Shown: piece by piece, positions 17,155-26,708 of the stretch
Layout of the letters: each line of letters begins with the position of its first letter
Position numbering within the stretch: the stretch's first letter is position 1
Source of the DNA: Rhodospirillales bacterium
Lineage (GTDB): Bacteria; Pseudomonadota; Gammaproteobacteria; Burkholderiales; Burkholderiaceae_D
Direction of reading: 5' to 3'
DNA: 40,093 nucleotides
NCBI GenBank assembly: GCA_903970305.1
Contig: CAJCID010000033.1
Coordinates: 1 to 40,093, forward strand
The notes under the pieces: model-generated
Databases searched by the model: none
Seen by the model: only the letters and a program-made list of their open reading frames with translations
What the model was told of the DNA's origin: nothing
Translations under genes and position numbers: made by a program

Positions 17155-18162
17155 GTGCACCTTGACCTGGTCCCGCTTTGGGCGGGCATCCTCTCCCTGG
17201 CCGTCTTGATGTACGTGCTCCTGGACGGATTCGATCTGGGAGTGGGCATCCTCTTCTTGCTGCGCCATGACGACGACGATCGCGACCTCATGATCGGCTC
17301 GGTCGCACCGATCTGGGACTTCAACGAGACCTGGCTCATCCTGGGCGGCGGCGGGCTGCTCGCTGCATTTCCGCTTGCCTTCGCAGTGGTCATCCCGGCC
17401 GTTTACTTTCCGATTCTCGTCATGCTGCTCGGACTGCTGTTTCGCGGTGTGGCCTTCGAGTTCCGTGAGGTCATCCACGCGCGCAAGAGCGTCTGGAACC
17501 GCGCCTTCGCCTACGGATCGCTCTTGGCGGCCTTCGCCCAAGGCGTCATCCTGGGCAATTTCATCAAGGGCTTCCAGGTCACCGGGCGCAGCTTTTCAGG
17601 CTCGAGCTGGGACTGGATCGCACCTTTTCCGCTGATCGCAGGTCTGGGCCTTGTGGTGGGCTACACCCTGCTCGGATCGACCTGGCTCGTCATGAAGACC
17701 GAAGGCGCGTTACAAGAGTGGGCGCGCGTCCAGTCGCGCTGGTCGCTTCTGGGCGTACTGGCCTTCATTGTCGTCATCAGTGTGTGGACCCCCTTGAGTG
17801 AGGCCCGGATCGCGCAACGTTGGTTCGTTCTGCCCAATCTGCTGTTCTTCGCACCCGTGCCGGTGTTGACCGCGGTGCTCGCCTGGTTGACCTGGCGGGG
17901 CTTGAAACGCAACTGGGATATCCTTCCATTCATCGGCTCGATGGGGCTCTTTTTTCTCGCTTATACGGGCCTCATCATCTCGTTATGGCCCTACGTGGCG
18001 CCCCCTTCGATCACGCTCTGGGACGCGGCCGCCGGACCGATGAGCCAGGAGTTCCTCATCATCGGCACGGTGTTTTTGCTGCCGGTGATCCTGCTCTACG
18101 TGTTCTGGTCTTACTATGTCTTTCGTGGCAAGGTGCGCGGCGATCTGGGCTATCACAACTAG
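17155..18162 (+). CDS. cioB: Cytochrome bd-type quinol oxidase subunit II, CIO type
   Basis: The partner subunit of the bd-type oxidase, 335 residues with about eight membrane helices. It has the family opening LVPLWAGILSLAVLMYVLLD followed by GFDLGVGIL, then the conserved WDFNETWLILGGGGLLAAFP and FRGVAFEFREV. It ends AGPMSQEFLIIGTVFLLPVI, then a VFWSYYVFRGK tail. The start is GTG at 17155, two bases after the subunit I stop; longer frames add an arginine-rich sequence that is only the overlap with the upstream gene. No small CydX/CioZ-like reading frame was seen directly after it; the next gene is DUF1992. Confidence 0.95.
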   Translation: MHLDLVPLWAGILSLAVLMYVLLDGFDLGVGILFLLRHDDDDRDLMIGSVAPIWDFNETWLILGGGGLLAAFPLAFAVVIPAVYFPILVMLLGLLFRGVAFEFREVIHARKSVWNRAFAYGSLLAAFAQGVILGNFIKGFQVTGRSFSGSSWDWIAPFPLIAGLGLVVGYTLLGSTWLVMKTEGALQEWARVQSRWSLLGVLAFIVVISVWTPLSEARIAQRWFVLPNLLFFAPVPVLTAVLAWLTWRGLKRNWDILPFIGSMGLFFLAYTGLIISLWPYVAPPSITLWDAAAGPMSQEFLIIGTVFLLPVILLYVFWSYYVFRGKVRGDLGYHN

Positions 18163-18185
18163 CAGGTCTCTCACAGGGAACGACC

Positions 18186-18521
18186 ATGGATGGCCTGGAA
18201 GAATCGATTCGACGGTCCCTCGAGCGCGATCTCCAATCGGGGGCGCTGCGGAGTGCGCCAAGTTGGGGCAAACCGCTCGAGATCAACGACGGCTTTCTCG
18301 AAACCCCCGAGGCGCTGCGTCTGGGCTACAAGATCCTGAAGGATGCCGGCTACCTGCCACCGGAGGTCGAGGCCTTTCGTACTCTCGCGGCTTTGCGCGA
18401 AGAACTCGCCTCATCACGGCACTTGGCAATCCCGCACGAGGACATCCGCGCCCTAGAAGAGCGTATCGCCCTCTTGGAGCAGCATTTGGCGCTGGTCCGC
18501 GAAAGACTGCGCTCGGTCTAA
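18186..18521 (+). CDS. DUF1992 domain protein (DnaJ-homologue subfamily C member 28-like)
   Basis: A 111-residue protein matching DUF1992: LEESIRRSLERDLQSGALRS, then the hallmark GKPLEINDGFLETPEALRLG, YKILKDAGYLPPEVE and a helical C-terminus (IRALEERIALLEQHLALVRE). In eukaryotes this domain follows a J-domain in DNAJC28; here it stands alone and its function is unknown. ATG 18186 has AGGGAA nine bases upstream. It starts 23 bases after the oxidase subunit II stop, so it is probably the third gene of the same transcript, though a link to oxidase assembly is only positional. Confidence 0.85.
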   Translation: MDGLEESIRRSLERDLQSGALRSAPSWGKPLEINDGFLETPEALRLGYKILKDAGYLPPEVEAFRTLAALREELASSRHLAIPHEDIRALEERIALLEQHLALVRERLRSV

Positions 18522-18632
18522 TCGCGAGACTTGGATCTGAGGCGACCAGAGAACGGGTTTGCACACGCAAATGGTCGATCCAAGGGTCTCTTTGTCCCGC
18601 TCCCGTCACCCTCACTTCACGCGAGACCGATC

Positions 18633-19037
18633 ATGCCGAACTTCACCGATACACCGACTGCCAACCGGTTCTTCAACGATCTTCTGCTCTTTGAGGGCAT
18701 CCTCCGCGACGAGCTCGGGCCTCACTATGCAGTGCAACGCGCCACGCTCGTGCGCGGCCGCCTGGGAGAATATCCGGGGATTCATGTCCTCGGACATCGC
18801 TTACCCGAAGCGACGATGGCCCACCCTCTGGATCTCTTTTTTTTCTGGGAAATTGACGACCTGACGCACTTCGTCAACGCGAGCGAGGCACAGAAGACCA
18901 AGGCCTTGCACCATCTGCGCGCTCATATCGGGCCGGCGCTACGCTCGGTCCTGGAAGGCAAACCGATCGATCTCGAGGGTGCCTCACAGGCCGAGGCGCC
19001 GACGATCTGGCTGGAACTTAGCGGATTGAGCAGCTAG
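18633..19037 (+). CDS. Hypothetical protein, 134 residues
   Basis: I do not recognise this protein. From ATG 18633 it reads MPNFTDTPTANRFFNDLLLF and continues as a mixed soluble sequence with an unusual aromatic run (DLFFFWEIDDLTHFV). It has no signal peptide or cysteine motif. The ribosome site is weak, and an in-frame start 102 bases upstream would add a proline- and arginine-rich stretch that looks non-coding. The composition through the frame supports coding. It follows the DUF1992 gene by about 110 bases on the same strand; that gap holds only a small TTTGC/GCAAA inverted repeat. Confidence 0.6.
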   Translation: MPNFTDTPTANRFFNDLLLFEGILRDELGPHYAVQRATLVRGRLGEYPGIHVLGHRLPEATMAHPLDLFFFWEIDDLTHFVNASEAQKTKALHHLRAHIGPALRSVLEGKPIDLEGASQAEAPTIWLELSGLSS

Positions 19038-19060
19038 GCGCGGCTAGCCCAAAACGCACC

Positions 19061-19198
19061 ATGATCGAGGTCGTCGGTCTCTCGCCCGCAAATCTGCAGG
19101 CATTCCTGGCATTCTTTGATCACGACGGATTCGCCGACAATCCCGAGTGGGCCTCGTGCTACTGCCGGTGTTTCTCGCGCCTGTGCACTGACCTCTAA
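19061..19198 (+). pseudogene. Truncated GNAT acetyltransferase remnant
   Basis: A 45-codon frame whose first 35 or so residues read like the start of a GNAT subfamily: MIEVVGLSPANLQAFLAFFD, then FADNPEWASCYCRCF, where F-A-D-N-P-x-W-A-S-C-Y-C is a recognisable N-terminal motif. After CRCF the similarity stops, and the frame ends at TAA 19196-19198, overlapping the 3' end of the minus-strand reductase gene. The acetyl-CoA motif and the rest of the fold are absent. It is best read as the left end of a gene whose remainder was lost when the reductase segment was joined here. Confidence 0.65.
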
Positions 19199-20232
19199 CC
19201 CTCGGCCACGCGCAGGATCAGCTTACCGAAGTTCTCGCCATTAAAGAGCTTCAAGAGCGCATCGGGAAACTCAGCAAGGCCATCGACGATGTCCTCGCGC
19301 GAGACAAAGCGCCCTTCCTTCATCCAGGCCGCGATCGCGCCAATCGCTTCTGGAAAGCGCGCCGCGTTGTCGAACACGACGATCCCCTCCATACGGGCGC
19401 GGTTCACGAGCAGGGACAGGTAGTTCGAAGGCCCTTTGATCGCAGTGGTGTTGTTGTACTGGGAGATCGCCCCGCAGATGATGATGCGTGCGCCGCGCGT
19501 GATGCGGGTCAGGACCGTATCGAGGATCTCGCCACCGACGTTGTCGAAATAGATGTCGACGCCCTTGGGGCAATGTTCCTTCAGGCCGTCCTTGAGCGGC
19601 TGATGCTTGTAGTCGATGCATGCGTCAAACCCCAACTCGCGCACGACAAACTCGCACTTGGCGGCGCCTCCGGCGATGCCAACGACCCGGCACCCCTTGA
19701 TCTTGGCGATCTGACCGACGGTCTGTCCAACCGCACCGGCAGCGCCGGATACGACGACCGTCTCACCGGGCTTGGGCAGACCGACGTCAAGCAGTCCGAA
19801 GTAGGCGGTCATGCCAGGCATGCCCAGGGGATTGAGCCACTTTTGCGCAGGAGCAAGGTTCAGATCGACTCTCTGAGGGCCGACCGTCTTAAAGTTGTCC
19901 CTGCCCACGAGCAGGTACTCCTGTACGCCAAGCCCGCCATTGACGATCGTGCCCACCGGAAAATCCGGATGCTGCGATGCGATCACCTTGCCGATGCCCC
20001 CGGCACGCATGACCTCGCCCAGACCGACCGGTGCGATATAGCTCTTGCCTTCATTCATCCAGCCGCGCATGGCCGGATCGAGCGAGAGCATGAGCGTCTT
20101 GACGAGAAACTCCCCTGCTCCAGGTTCGGCCAGTGCTTCCTCGGTGAACTGCCAATCGGAGGGCTTGGGTAAGCCCGTCGGCCGCGCAGCCAGACGCACC
20201 TGGTGGTTCGTCGTGCCTTGTGCAACAGTCAT
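19195..20232 (-). CDS. NADP-dependent MDR-family oxidoreductase (CurA/LTB4-dehydrogenase-like)
   Basis: A zinc-independent medium-chain reductase of 345 residues. It has the family opening VRLAARPTGLPKPSDW, LSLDPAMRGWMN, GGLGVQEYLL and GMPGMTAYFGLLDVG. The NADP-binding core is VVVSGAAGAVGQTVGQIAKI, followed by GVDIYFDNVGGEILD and GARIIICGAISQYN. No structural-zinc cysteines are present. Relatives reduce alpha,beta-unsaturated ketones or aldehydes such as curcumin and 2-alkenals; the substrate here is unknown. The ATG has GAGGAGA a few bases upstream. It lies 65 bases downstream of serS on the same strand. The last four bases overlap the truncated GNAT frame on the other strand. Confidence 0.92.
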   Translation of the reverse strand: MTVAQGTTNHQVRLAARPTGLPKPSDWQFTEEALAEPGAGEFLVKTLMLSLDPAMRGWMNEGKSYIAPVGLGEVMRAGGIGKVIASQHPDFPVGTIVNGGLGVQEYLLVGRDNFKTVGPQRVDLNLAPAQKWLNPLGMPGMTAYFGLLDVGLPKPGETVVVSGAAGAVGQTVGQIAKIKGCRVVGIAGGAAKCEFVVRELGFDACIDYKHQPLKDGLKEHCPKGVDIYFDNVGGEILDTVLTRITRGARIIICGAISQYNNTTAIKGPSNYLSLLVNRARMEGIVVFDNAARFPEAIGAIAAWMKEGRFVSREDIVDGLAEFPDALLKLFNGENFGKLILRVAEG

Positions 20233-20297
20233 CTTCGTCTCCTCAAGTCTTCGTTGTCCCTGCCGCTTGCGATCATGCGGGCCCTGCCTGGTTGGTC

Positions 20298-22127
<1,830 letters not shown>

Positions 22128-23024
22128 ATGCTCACCCTGACCGATGTCACCCATATCTATCCGAACGGCACACGTGCACTGGACATGGCGTCCCTGAGCT
22201 TGGGGCCGGGTCTGTTCGGGTTGCTCGGACCCAACGGCGCCGGCAAGTCCACCCTCATGCGCTGTGTGGCGACGCTGCAGACGCCTTCATCGGGCACGAT
22301 TCGCTTTGGCGAGATCGACGTGTTGGCGCAGCCCGAGCGGCTCCGGGCGATGCTGGGCTATCTGCCCCAGGACTTCGGCGTCTATCCCCGGGTCTCCGCG
22401 TACGATCTTTTGGATCACCTGGCGGTGTTGAAGGGGATCGCCGGCCGCGGTCCGCGCCGCGAGATGGTCGAGGGGCTCCTCCATAAGGTCAATCTCTGGG
22501 AGGTGCGCAAGAAGGCCGTGGCCGGATATTCGGGAGGGATGCGCCAACGCTTTGGCATCGCCCAGGCACTGCTCGGCGATCCGCGTCTTGTCATCGTCGA
22601 CGAACCCACGGCCGGGCTGGATCCGGAGGAGCGCAATCGCTTTGGCGACCTGTTGGTCGAGATCGGCGAGAACGTCGTTGTCATCCTCTCGACCCACATC
22701 GTCGAGGACGTCACCGATCTGTGCTCGCGCATGGCGATCCTCGTGGACGGTCGCGTCGTGGCCCAGGGCGAGCCGCACCACCTGATCGATTCCCTGAAGG
22801 GCCGCATCTGGCGGACCACGGTGATTCGTGACGAACTCGCCGACCTGAAGGCGTCCTACACCGTCATCTCGACCCGGCTGCGCGCCGGGCAGACGGTCGC
22901 CCATGTGCTCGCGGCCGAATCACCGGGTCCAGCCTTCGAGAGCATCGAGGCGAACCTCGAAGACGTCTACTTCGCCAATCTCGTCGGCCGGCGCCAGACG
23001 CTGCCGGCCCAGACGCCCGCCTGA
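22128..23024 (+). CDS. ABC transporter ATP-binding protein
   Basis: The nucleotide-binding subunit of an ABC-2-type transporter, 298 residues, cytoplasmic face of the inner membrane. Walker A is GPNGAGKST (34-42), the Q-loop is LGYLPQDFGVYPRVS, the signature is YSGGMRQRFG (from 134), Walker B is LVIVDEPTAGLDPEE (from 154) and the switch histidine is in ILSTHIVEDV. All catalytic residues are present, so it should hydrolyse ATP. The C-terminal 85 residues are a partner-specific extension. It is followed after eight bases by the permease/M1 fusion gene, its evident partner. The start ATG (MLTLTDVTHIYPNG) has no strong ribosome site. Confidence 0.95.
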   Translation: MLTLTDVTHIYPNGTRALDMASLSLGPGLFGLLGPNGAGKSTLMRCVATLQTPSSGTIRFGEIDVLAQPERLRAMLGYLPQDFGVYPRVSAYDLLDHLAVLKGIAGRGPRREMVEGLLHKVNLWEVRKKAVAGYSGGMRQRFGIAQALLGDPRLVIVDEPTAGLDPEERNRFGDLLVEIGENVVVILSTHIVEDVTDLCSRMAILVDGRVVAQGEPHHLIDSLKGRIWRTTVIRDELADLKASYTVISTRLRAGQTVAHVLAAESPGPAFESIEANLEDVYFANLVGRRQTLPAQTPA

Positions 23025-23032
23025 AGGTCGTC

Positions 23033-26000
23033 ATGTTCCTCGCAATCGCCCGGTTCGAACTGCGCTACCAGCTGCGCGCCCCCGTCTTCGCCATCGGCGC
23101 CGCGCTATTTTTCCTGTTGACCTTCGCCTCGGTGACCATCGATACCGTGCAGATCGGTGCCCGCGGCAACGTCAACATCAACTCGCCCGAGGCCCTTTGC
23201 CGCACCATGGGCATCATGGCGATCTTCTCCTTGTTCATCGTCTGCGCCTTCGTCAGCAATGTCGTCTTGCGCGATGATGAGACCGGCTTTGCACCGCTCG
23301 TGCGGGCCACGCCGATCACCGACGGCGCCTACCTGTGCGGACGATTCGCCGGCGCGCTGGCCATCTCCGCCCTGGTGCTCCTCATGGTCCCGCTCGCGAT
23401 CTGGGTCGGTGCGGCCATGCCCTGGCTCGACCCGGAGAAGATCGGGCCATTCGTCGCCCTGCACTATCTCTACGCCTACTTCATCATGGGGCTGCCGGCG
23501 CTCATCATCTTGGGCGCTGTCCTCTTTGCGATCGCGACCCAGACGCGTTCGATGGCGTGGACCTACGTGGGTCTACTGGCCCTGTTGGTGCTCTATCTGG
23601 GCACGCGCGCGGTGCTCTCTGATCCGGCCTACGATACGCTTGCCGTCGTGAGCGACCCTTTTGGCCTGTCGGGGTATGTGCGCGCCACGCGCTACTGGAC
23701 AACCGCCGAGCGCAACACGCGCGTGCCCGAGCTGGACAGTCTGTGGCTCATGAGTCGTGGGCTCTGGTGTGTCGTGGGTGCCCTCGCATTTGGCGTGGCC
23801 TATGTACGCTTCGCGCGCGGTGCCACGGGCGTGCGCGTGCGCTTGCGTACCCCTGAAACCGAAGGGCTCGCAAAGGCGCGCGTCGCGCCCTCAACAGCGA
23901 AGACTGCAGCACCGTTGGCCCAGGCCGCGAGCACCCGAGGGGCCCCGGGCATCGGCTGGGGCGAGTTCATCGCCTTGGCGCGCTTCGATCTGGCCTCGGT
24001 ATTCAAGAGTCCGGCATTTTTTGTGCTGATCGCACTCGGAGCGCTCAATGCGCTTGGCAGCTTCTTTGCCACGATCAATGTTCGCGGAGTCGATTACTGG
24101 CCTGTCACGCGCTCCATGATCAATGATCTCGCCGGGGCATTCGCCATCATTCCGATTGTGCTGGCCATCTTCTATTCGGGCGAGTTGGTCTGGCGCGATC
24201 GCGACCGGCGCATCGACGAGATCATCGGGGCCACCCCGGCACCGGACTGGGCGTTCGTGCTGCCGAAGATTCTCGCGATCACACTCGCCTTGATTGTCAG
24301 CCTGGTGTGCGGCGCTGCTGCCGCCGTCGTCTTCCAGGCGTTCCTCGGCTACACGCGCTTCGAAGTGAATCACTATCTCGTCTGGTTCGTCGTGCCCCAG
24401 TTGCTCGTGGCCTACCAGCTCGCGGCGCTGGCGATCTTCGTGCAGATTGTCGTGCCCCACAAATTCATCGGCTGGGCCGTCATGTTGCTCTACATCGTCG
24501 CGACGACGGCACTCCAGGGTGCAGGGTTCGAGCATCATCTCTATGATTACGCCGGCAGCTCTCCGGTGCCCTTGTCGGACATGAATGGACAGGGGCGCTT
24601 TTGGATCGGCCGCGCTGCCTTTGAGGTCTACTGGAGCGCGGCGGCGACGATCCTGCTCCTCATCTCCTATGGTCTGTGGCGGCGCAGCCGCGCCACGCCG
24701 CTTGCCGGTCGTCTGCGGCGCTTGGGCCGGATCCTAAGGGGCGCGCCAGGCGCGGCTCTTGCGATCTGCCTCATCGTCTTCATCGGCAGCGGCAGCTTCA
24801 TCTTCTACAACACCAATGTGCTCAATCACTACCAGACCGAAGAGGATACAGAACGCTATCTGGCCGAACTCGAGCGCACCCTCCTGCCCTTCGAGAACGT
24901 GCCCCAGCCGCGCATCACGGACGTCAAGCTCGCCGTCGATCTTTTTCCCGAGGCCACGCGCGCCTTGATGAGCGGAGAATGGCGGATCGAAAACCGCACC
25001 AGCGATCCGCTGCCAGCCGTCCACCTGCGCTGGAAGCGACCCCTTGTCATGACCCGCTTAGACGTCGAGGGCGCACACGTCGAGCGCGACTTCGGTGACC
25101 TCAACTACCGGATCTACACCTTCGATCATCCGCTTTTGCCAGGCGAATCGCGCTTGATCCGATTCGAGAGCCGGCTCGAAGAGCGTGGCTTTCCGAACGA
25201 GCGGCCCTTAACACGCCTGGTCGAAAACGGCACCTTCCTCGCCAACGATCGGATCGAACCTCTGCTCGGCATGGATCGCGATGATCTTCTAAAAAGCCGC
25301 GCGAAGCGTCGCAAATATGGCCTGCCTGCGGAACTGCGCCAGCCCAAGCTCGAAGACGAGTCTGCCGACCAGTACAACCTCCTGCGGCGCGACAGCGACT
25401 GGATCAATCTGGACATCACCCTCTCGACCGATGCCGACCAGACCCCCGTCGCCCCGGGCAGAACCTTGAGCGACACGGTCGCAGCAGGGCGGCGCACCGT
25501 CCATACGCACTCCGATGCGCTCGTCTTGCACTACTTCTCGCTGCAATCGGCGCGCTACGAGCGCTTAGAAGGAGCCTGGGCTGCCGCCAACGGCACGCCG
25601 GTCGCTCTGGACGTCTATTACCAGAAGGGCCACGACTACAACGTCGAGCGCATGCTGTCCGTCATGCAGACCTCGCTCGAACTCTACTCAAAGCAGTTCT
25701 CCCCCTTTCAGTTCCACCAGATGCGCATCCTGGAATTTCCGGCCTACGAGACCTTCGCCGAGTCCTTCGCGAACACCGTGCCGTTTTCGGAGTCGATCGG
25801 ATTCATCCAGAGGTACGACGAGGGCAAGATCCGGGCTGGCGAAAGCTATGATCTGGTGACCTTCGTCACCGCCCATGAAGTCGCCCACCAATGGTGGGGC
25901 CACCAGTTGATCGGTGCGCCCAAGCAAGGCGGAACCATGCTCGCCGAAACCTTCGCACAGTATTCGGCGCTCCTGGTCATGGAGAAACTCTATGGCCCGC

Positions 26001-26668
26001 AGATGATGCGCCAGTTCCTCAAGTACGAGCTCGATGCCTATCTGCGCGGCCGGGGTCGCGAGAGCGTCGAGGAGTTGCCCCTCGTGCGTGTCGAGGATCA
26101 GGACTACGTCCATTACCGCAAGGGGGCCCTGGTGATGTGGTGGCTCAAGGACACTGTCGGGGAGGAGACGGTCAATCGCAGCCTCAGACGTCTTTTGGCC
26201 CGGTACGCGTTCCATGGAGCACCCTATGCGTCGGCGAGCGATTTTGTGAAGATCCTGCGCGAGGAATCGCCGCCCGAGGCTCAGGATCTGATCACGGACC
26301 TGTTCGAGCGCATCACCCTGTACGACATGAAGGCGCTGGACGCCCATGCCAAGCGCCTGCCCGACGGGCGCTATGCAGTGCGCTTCACCGTCCTTGGCCG
26401 GAAGCTCTATGCCGATGGTCTGGGTGTCGAGACTGAAGCACCGCTGTCGGAACCCTTCGAGGTCGGGGCCTTCACGGTCGAGCCCGGCAAGAAGGGCTTC
26501 ACGGCCCAAGCCGTCCTCGATCTCGAGAGGCACCCGCTCGTCTCTGGGTCTCAGGAGGTCCGCCTCATCGTCAACGAGCCACCCAAGTGGGTCGGTGTGG
26601 ACCCCTACAACAAGCGCATCGATCGCAATTCCGACGACAATCTGACGGCAGTGGTGCTCGACCCTTGA
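23033..26668 (+). CDS. ABC-2-type permease fused to M1-family metallopeptidase
   Basis: A 1211-residue membrane protein. Residues 1 to about 265 form a permease unit of about six helices. After an alanine-rich linker a second permease-like unit runs from about 308 to 560. A further helix (about 570-597, ALAICLIVFIGSGSFIFYNT) leads into a C-terminal M1 peptidase region, predicted periplasmic. The zinc motif is HEVAH (His948, Glu949, His952), the third ligand is probably Glu972 in MLAETFAQ, and a likely transition-state tyrosine is Tyr1028 in HYRKGAL. The usual GxMEN motif is replaced by FPAYETFAESFANTVPFSE. Databases know such fusions as ABC permease/M1 aminopeptidase; the substrate is unknown. 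It pairs with the ATPase gene eight bases upstream. Confidence 0.93.
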   Translation: MFLAIARFELRYQLRAPVFAIGAALFFLLTFASVTIDTVQIGARGNVNINSPEALCRTMGIMAIFSLFIVCAFVSNVVLRDDETGFAPLVRATPITDGAYLCGRFAGALAISALVLLMVPLAIWVGAAMPWLDPEKIGPFVALHYLYAYFIMGLPALIILGAVLFAIATQTRSMAWTYVGLLALLVLYLGTRAVLSDPAYDTLAVVSDPFGLSGYVRATRYWTTAERNTRVPELDSLWLMSRGLWCVVGALAFGVAYVRFARGATGVRVRLRTPETEGLAKARVAPSTAKTAAPLAQAASTRGAPGIGWGEFIALARFDLASVFKSPAFFVLIALGALNALGSFFATINVRGVDYWPVTRSMINDLAGAFAIIPIVLAIFYSGELVWRDRDRRIDEIIGATPAPDWAFVLPKILAITLALIVSLVCGAAAAVVFQAFLGYTRFEVNHYLVWFVVPQLLVAYQLAALAIFVQIVVPHKFIGWAVMLLYIVATTALQGAGFEHHLYDYAGSSPVPLSDMNGQGRFWIGRAAFEVYWSAAATILLLISYGLWRRSRATPLAGRLRRLGRILRGAPGAALAICLIVFIGSGSFIFYNTNVLNHYQTEEDTERYLAELERTLLPFENVPQPRITDVKLAVDLFPEATRALMSGEWRIENRTSDPLPAVHLRWKRPLVMTRLDVEGAHVERDFGDLNYRIYTFDHPLLPGESRLIRFESRLEERGFPNERPLTRLVENGTFLANDRIEPLLGMDRDDLLKSRAKRRKYGLPAELRQPKLEDESADQYNLLRRDSDWINLDITLSTDADQTPVAPGRTLSDTVAAGRRTVHTHSDALVLHYFSLQSARYERLEGAWAAANGTPVALDVYYQKGHDYNVERMLSVMQTSLELYSKQFSPFQFHQMRILEFPAYETFAESFANTVPFSESIGFIQRYDEGKIRAGESYDLVTFVTAHEVAHQWWGHQLIGAPKQGGTMLAETFAQYSALLVMEKLYGPQMMRQFLKYELDAYLRGRGRESVEELPLVRVEDQDYVHYRKGALVMWWLKDTVGEETVNRSLRRLLARYAFHGAPYASASDFVKILREESPPEAQDLITDLFERITLYDMKALDAHAKRLPDGRYAVRFTVLGRKLYADGLGVETEAPLSEPFEVGAFTVEPGKKGFTAQAVLDLERHPLVSGSQEVRLIVNEPPKWVGVDPYNKRIDRNSDDNLTAVVLDP

Positions 26669-26670
26669 GG

Positions 26671-26706
26671 CCCTTAAGCCCCTTAAGCCCCTTAAGCCCC
26701 TTAAGC
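26671..26706. repeat. 9-bp tandem repeat, four perfect units
   Basis: CCCTTAAGC occurs four times without interruption at 26671, 26680, 26689 and 26698. A degenerate copy, CCCTTGAGG at 26662-26670, precedes it and contains the TGA stop of the permease/M1 gene. The array fills the gap between convergent stops and ends two bases before the rarA stop. Each unit holds the self-complementary CTTAAG, so neighbouring units can pair into small hairpins, but there is no T-run. Confidence 0.9.
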
Positions 26707-26708
26707 GT

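Noticed and set aside
23891-24538. Minus-strand frame of 215 codons inside the permease gene
   Set aside because: The acidic, glutamine-rich composition is that of a GC-rich shadow frame; the plus-strand membrane protein is certain.
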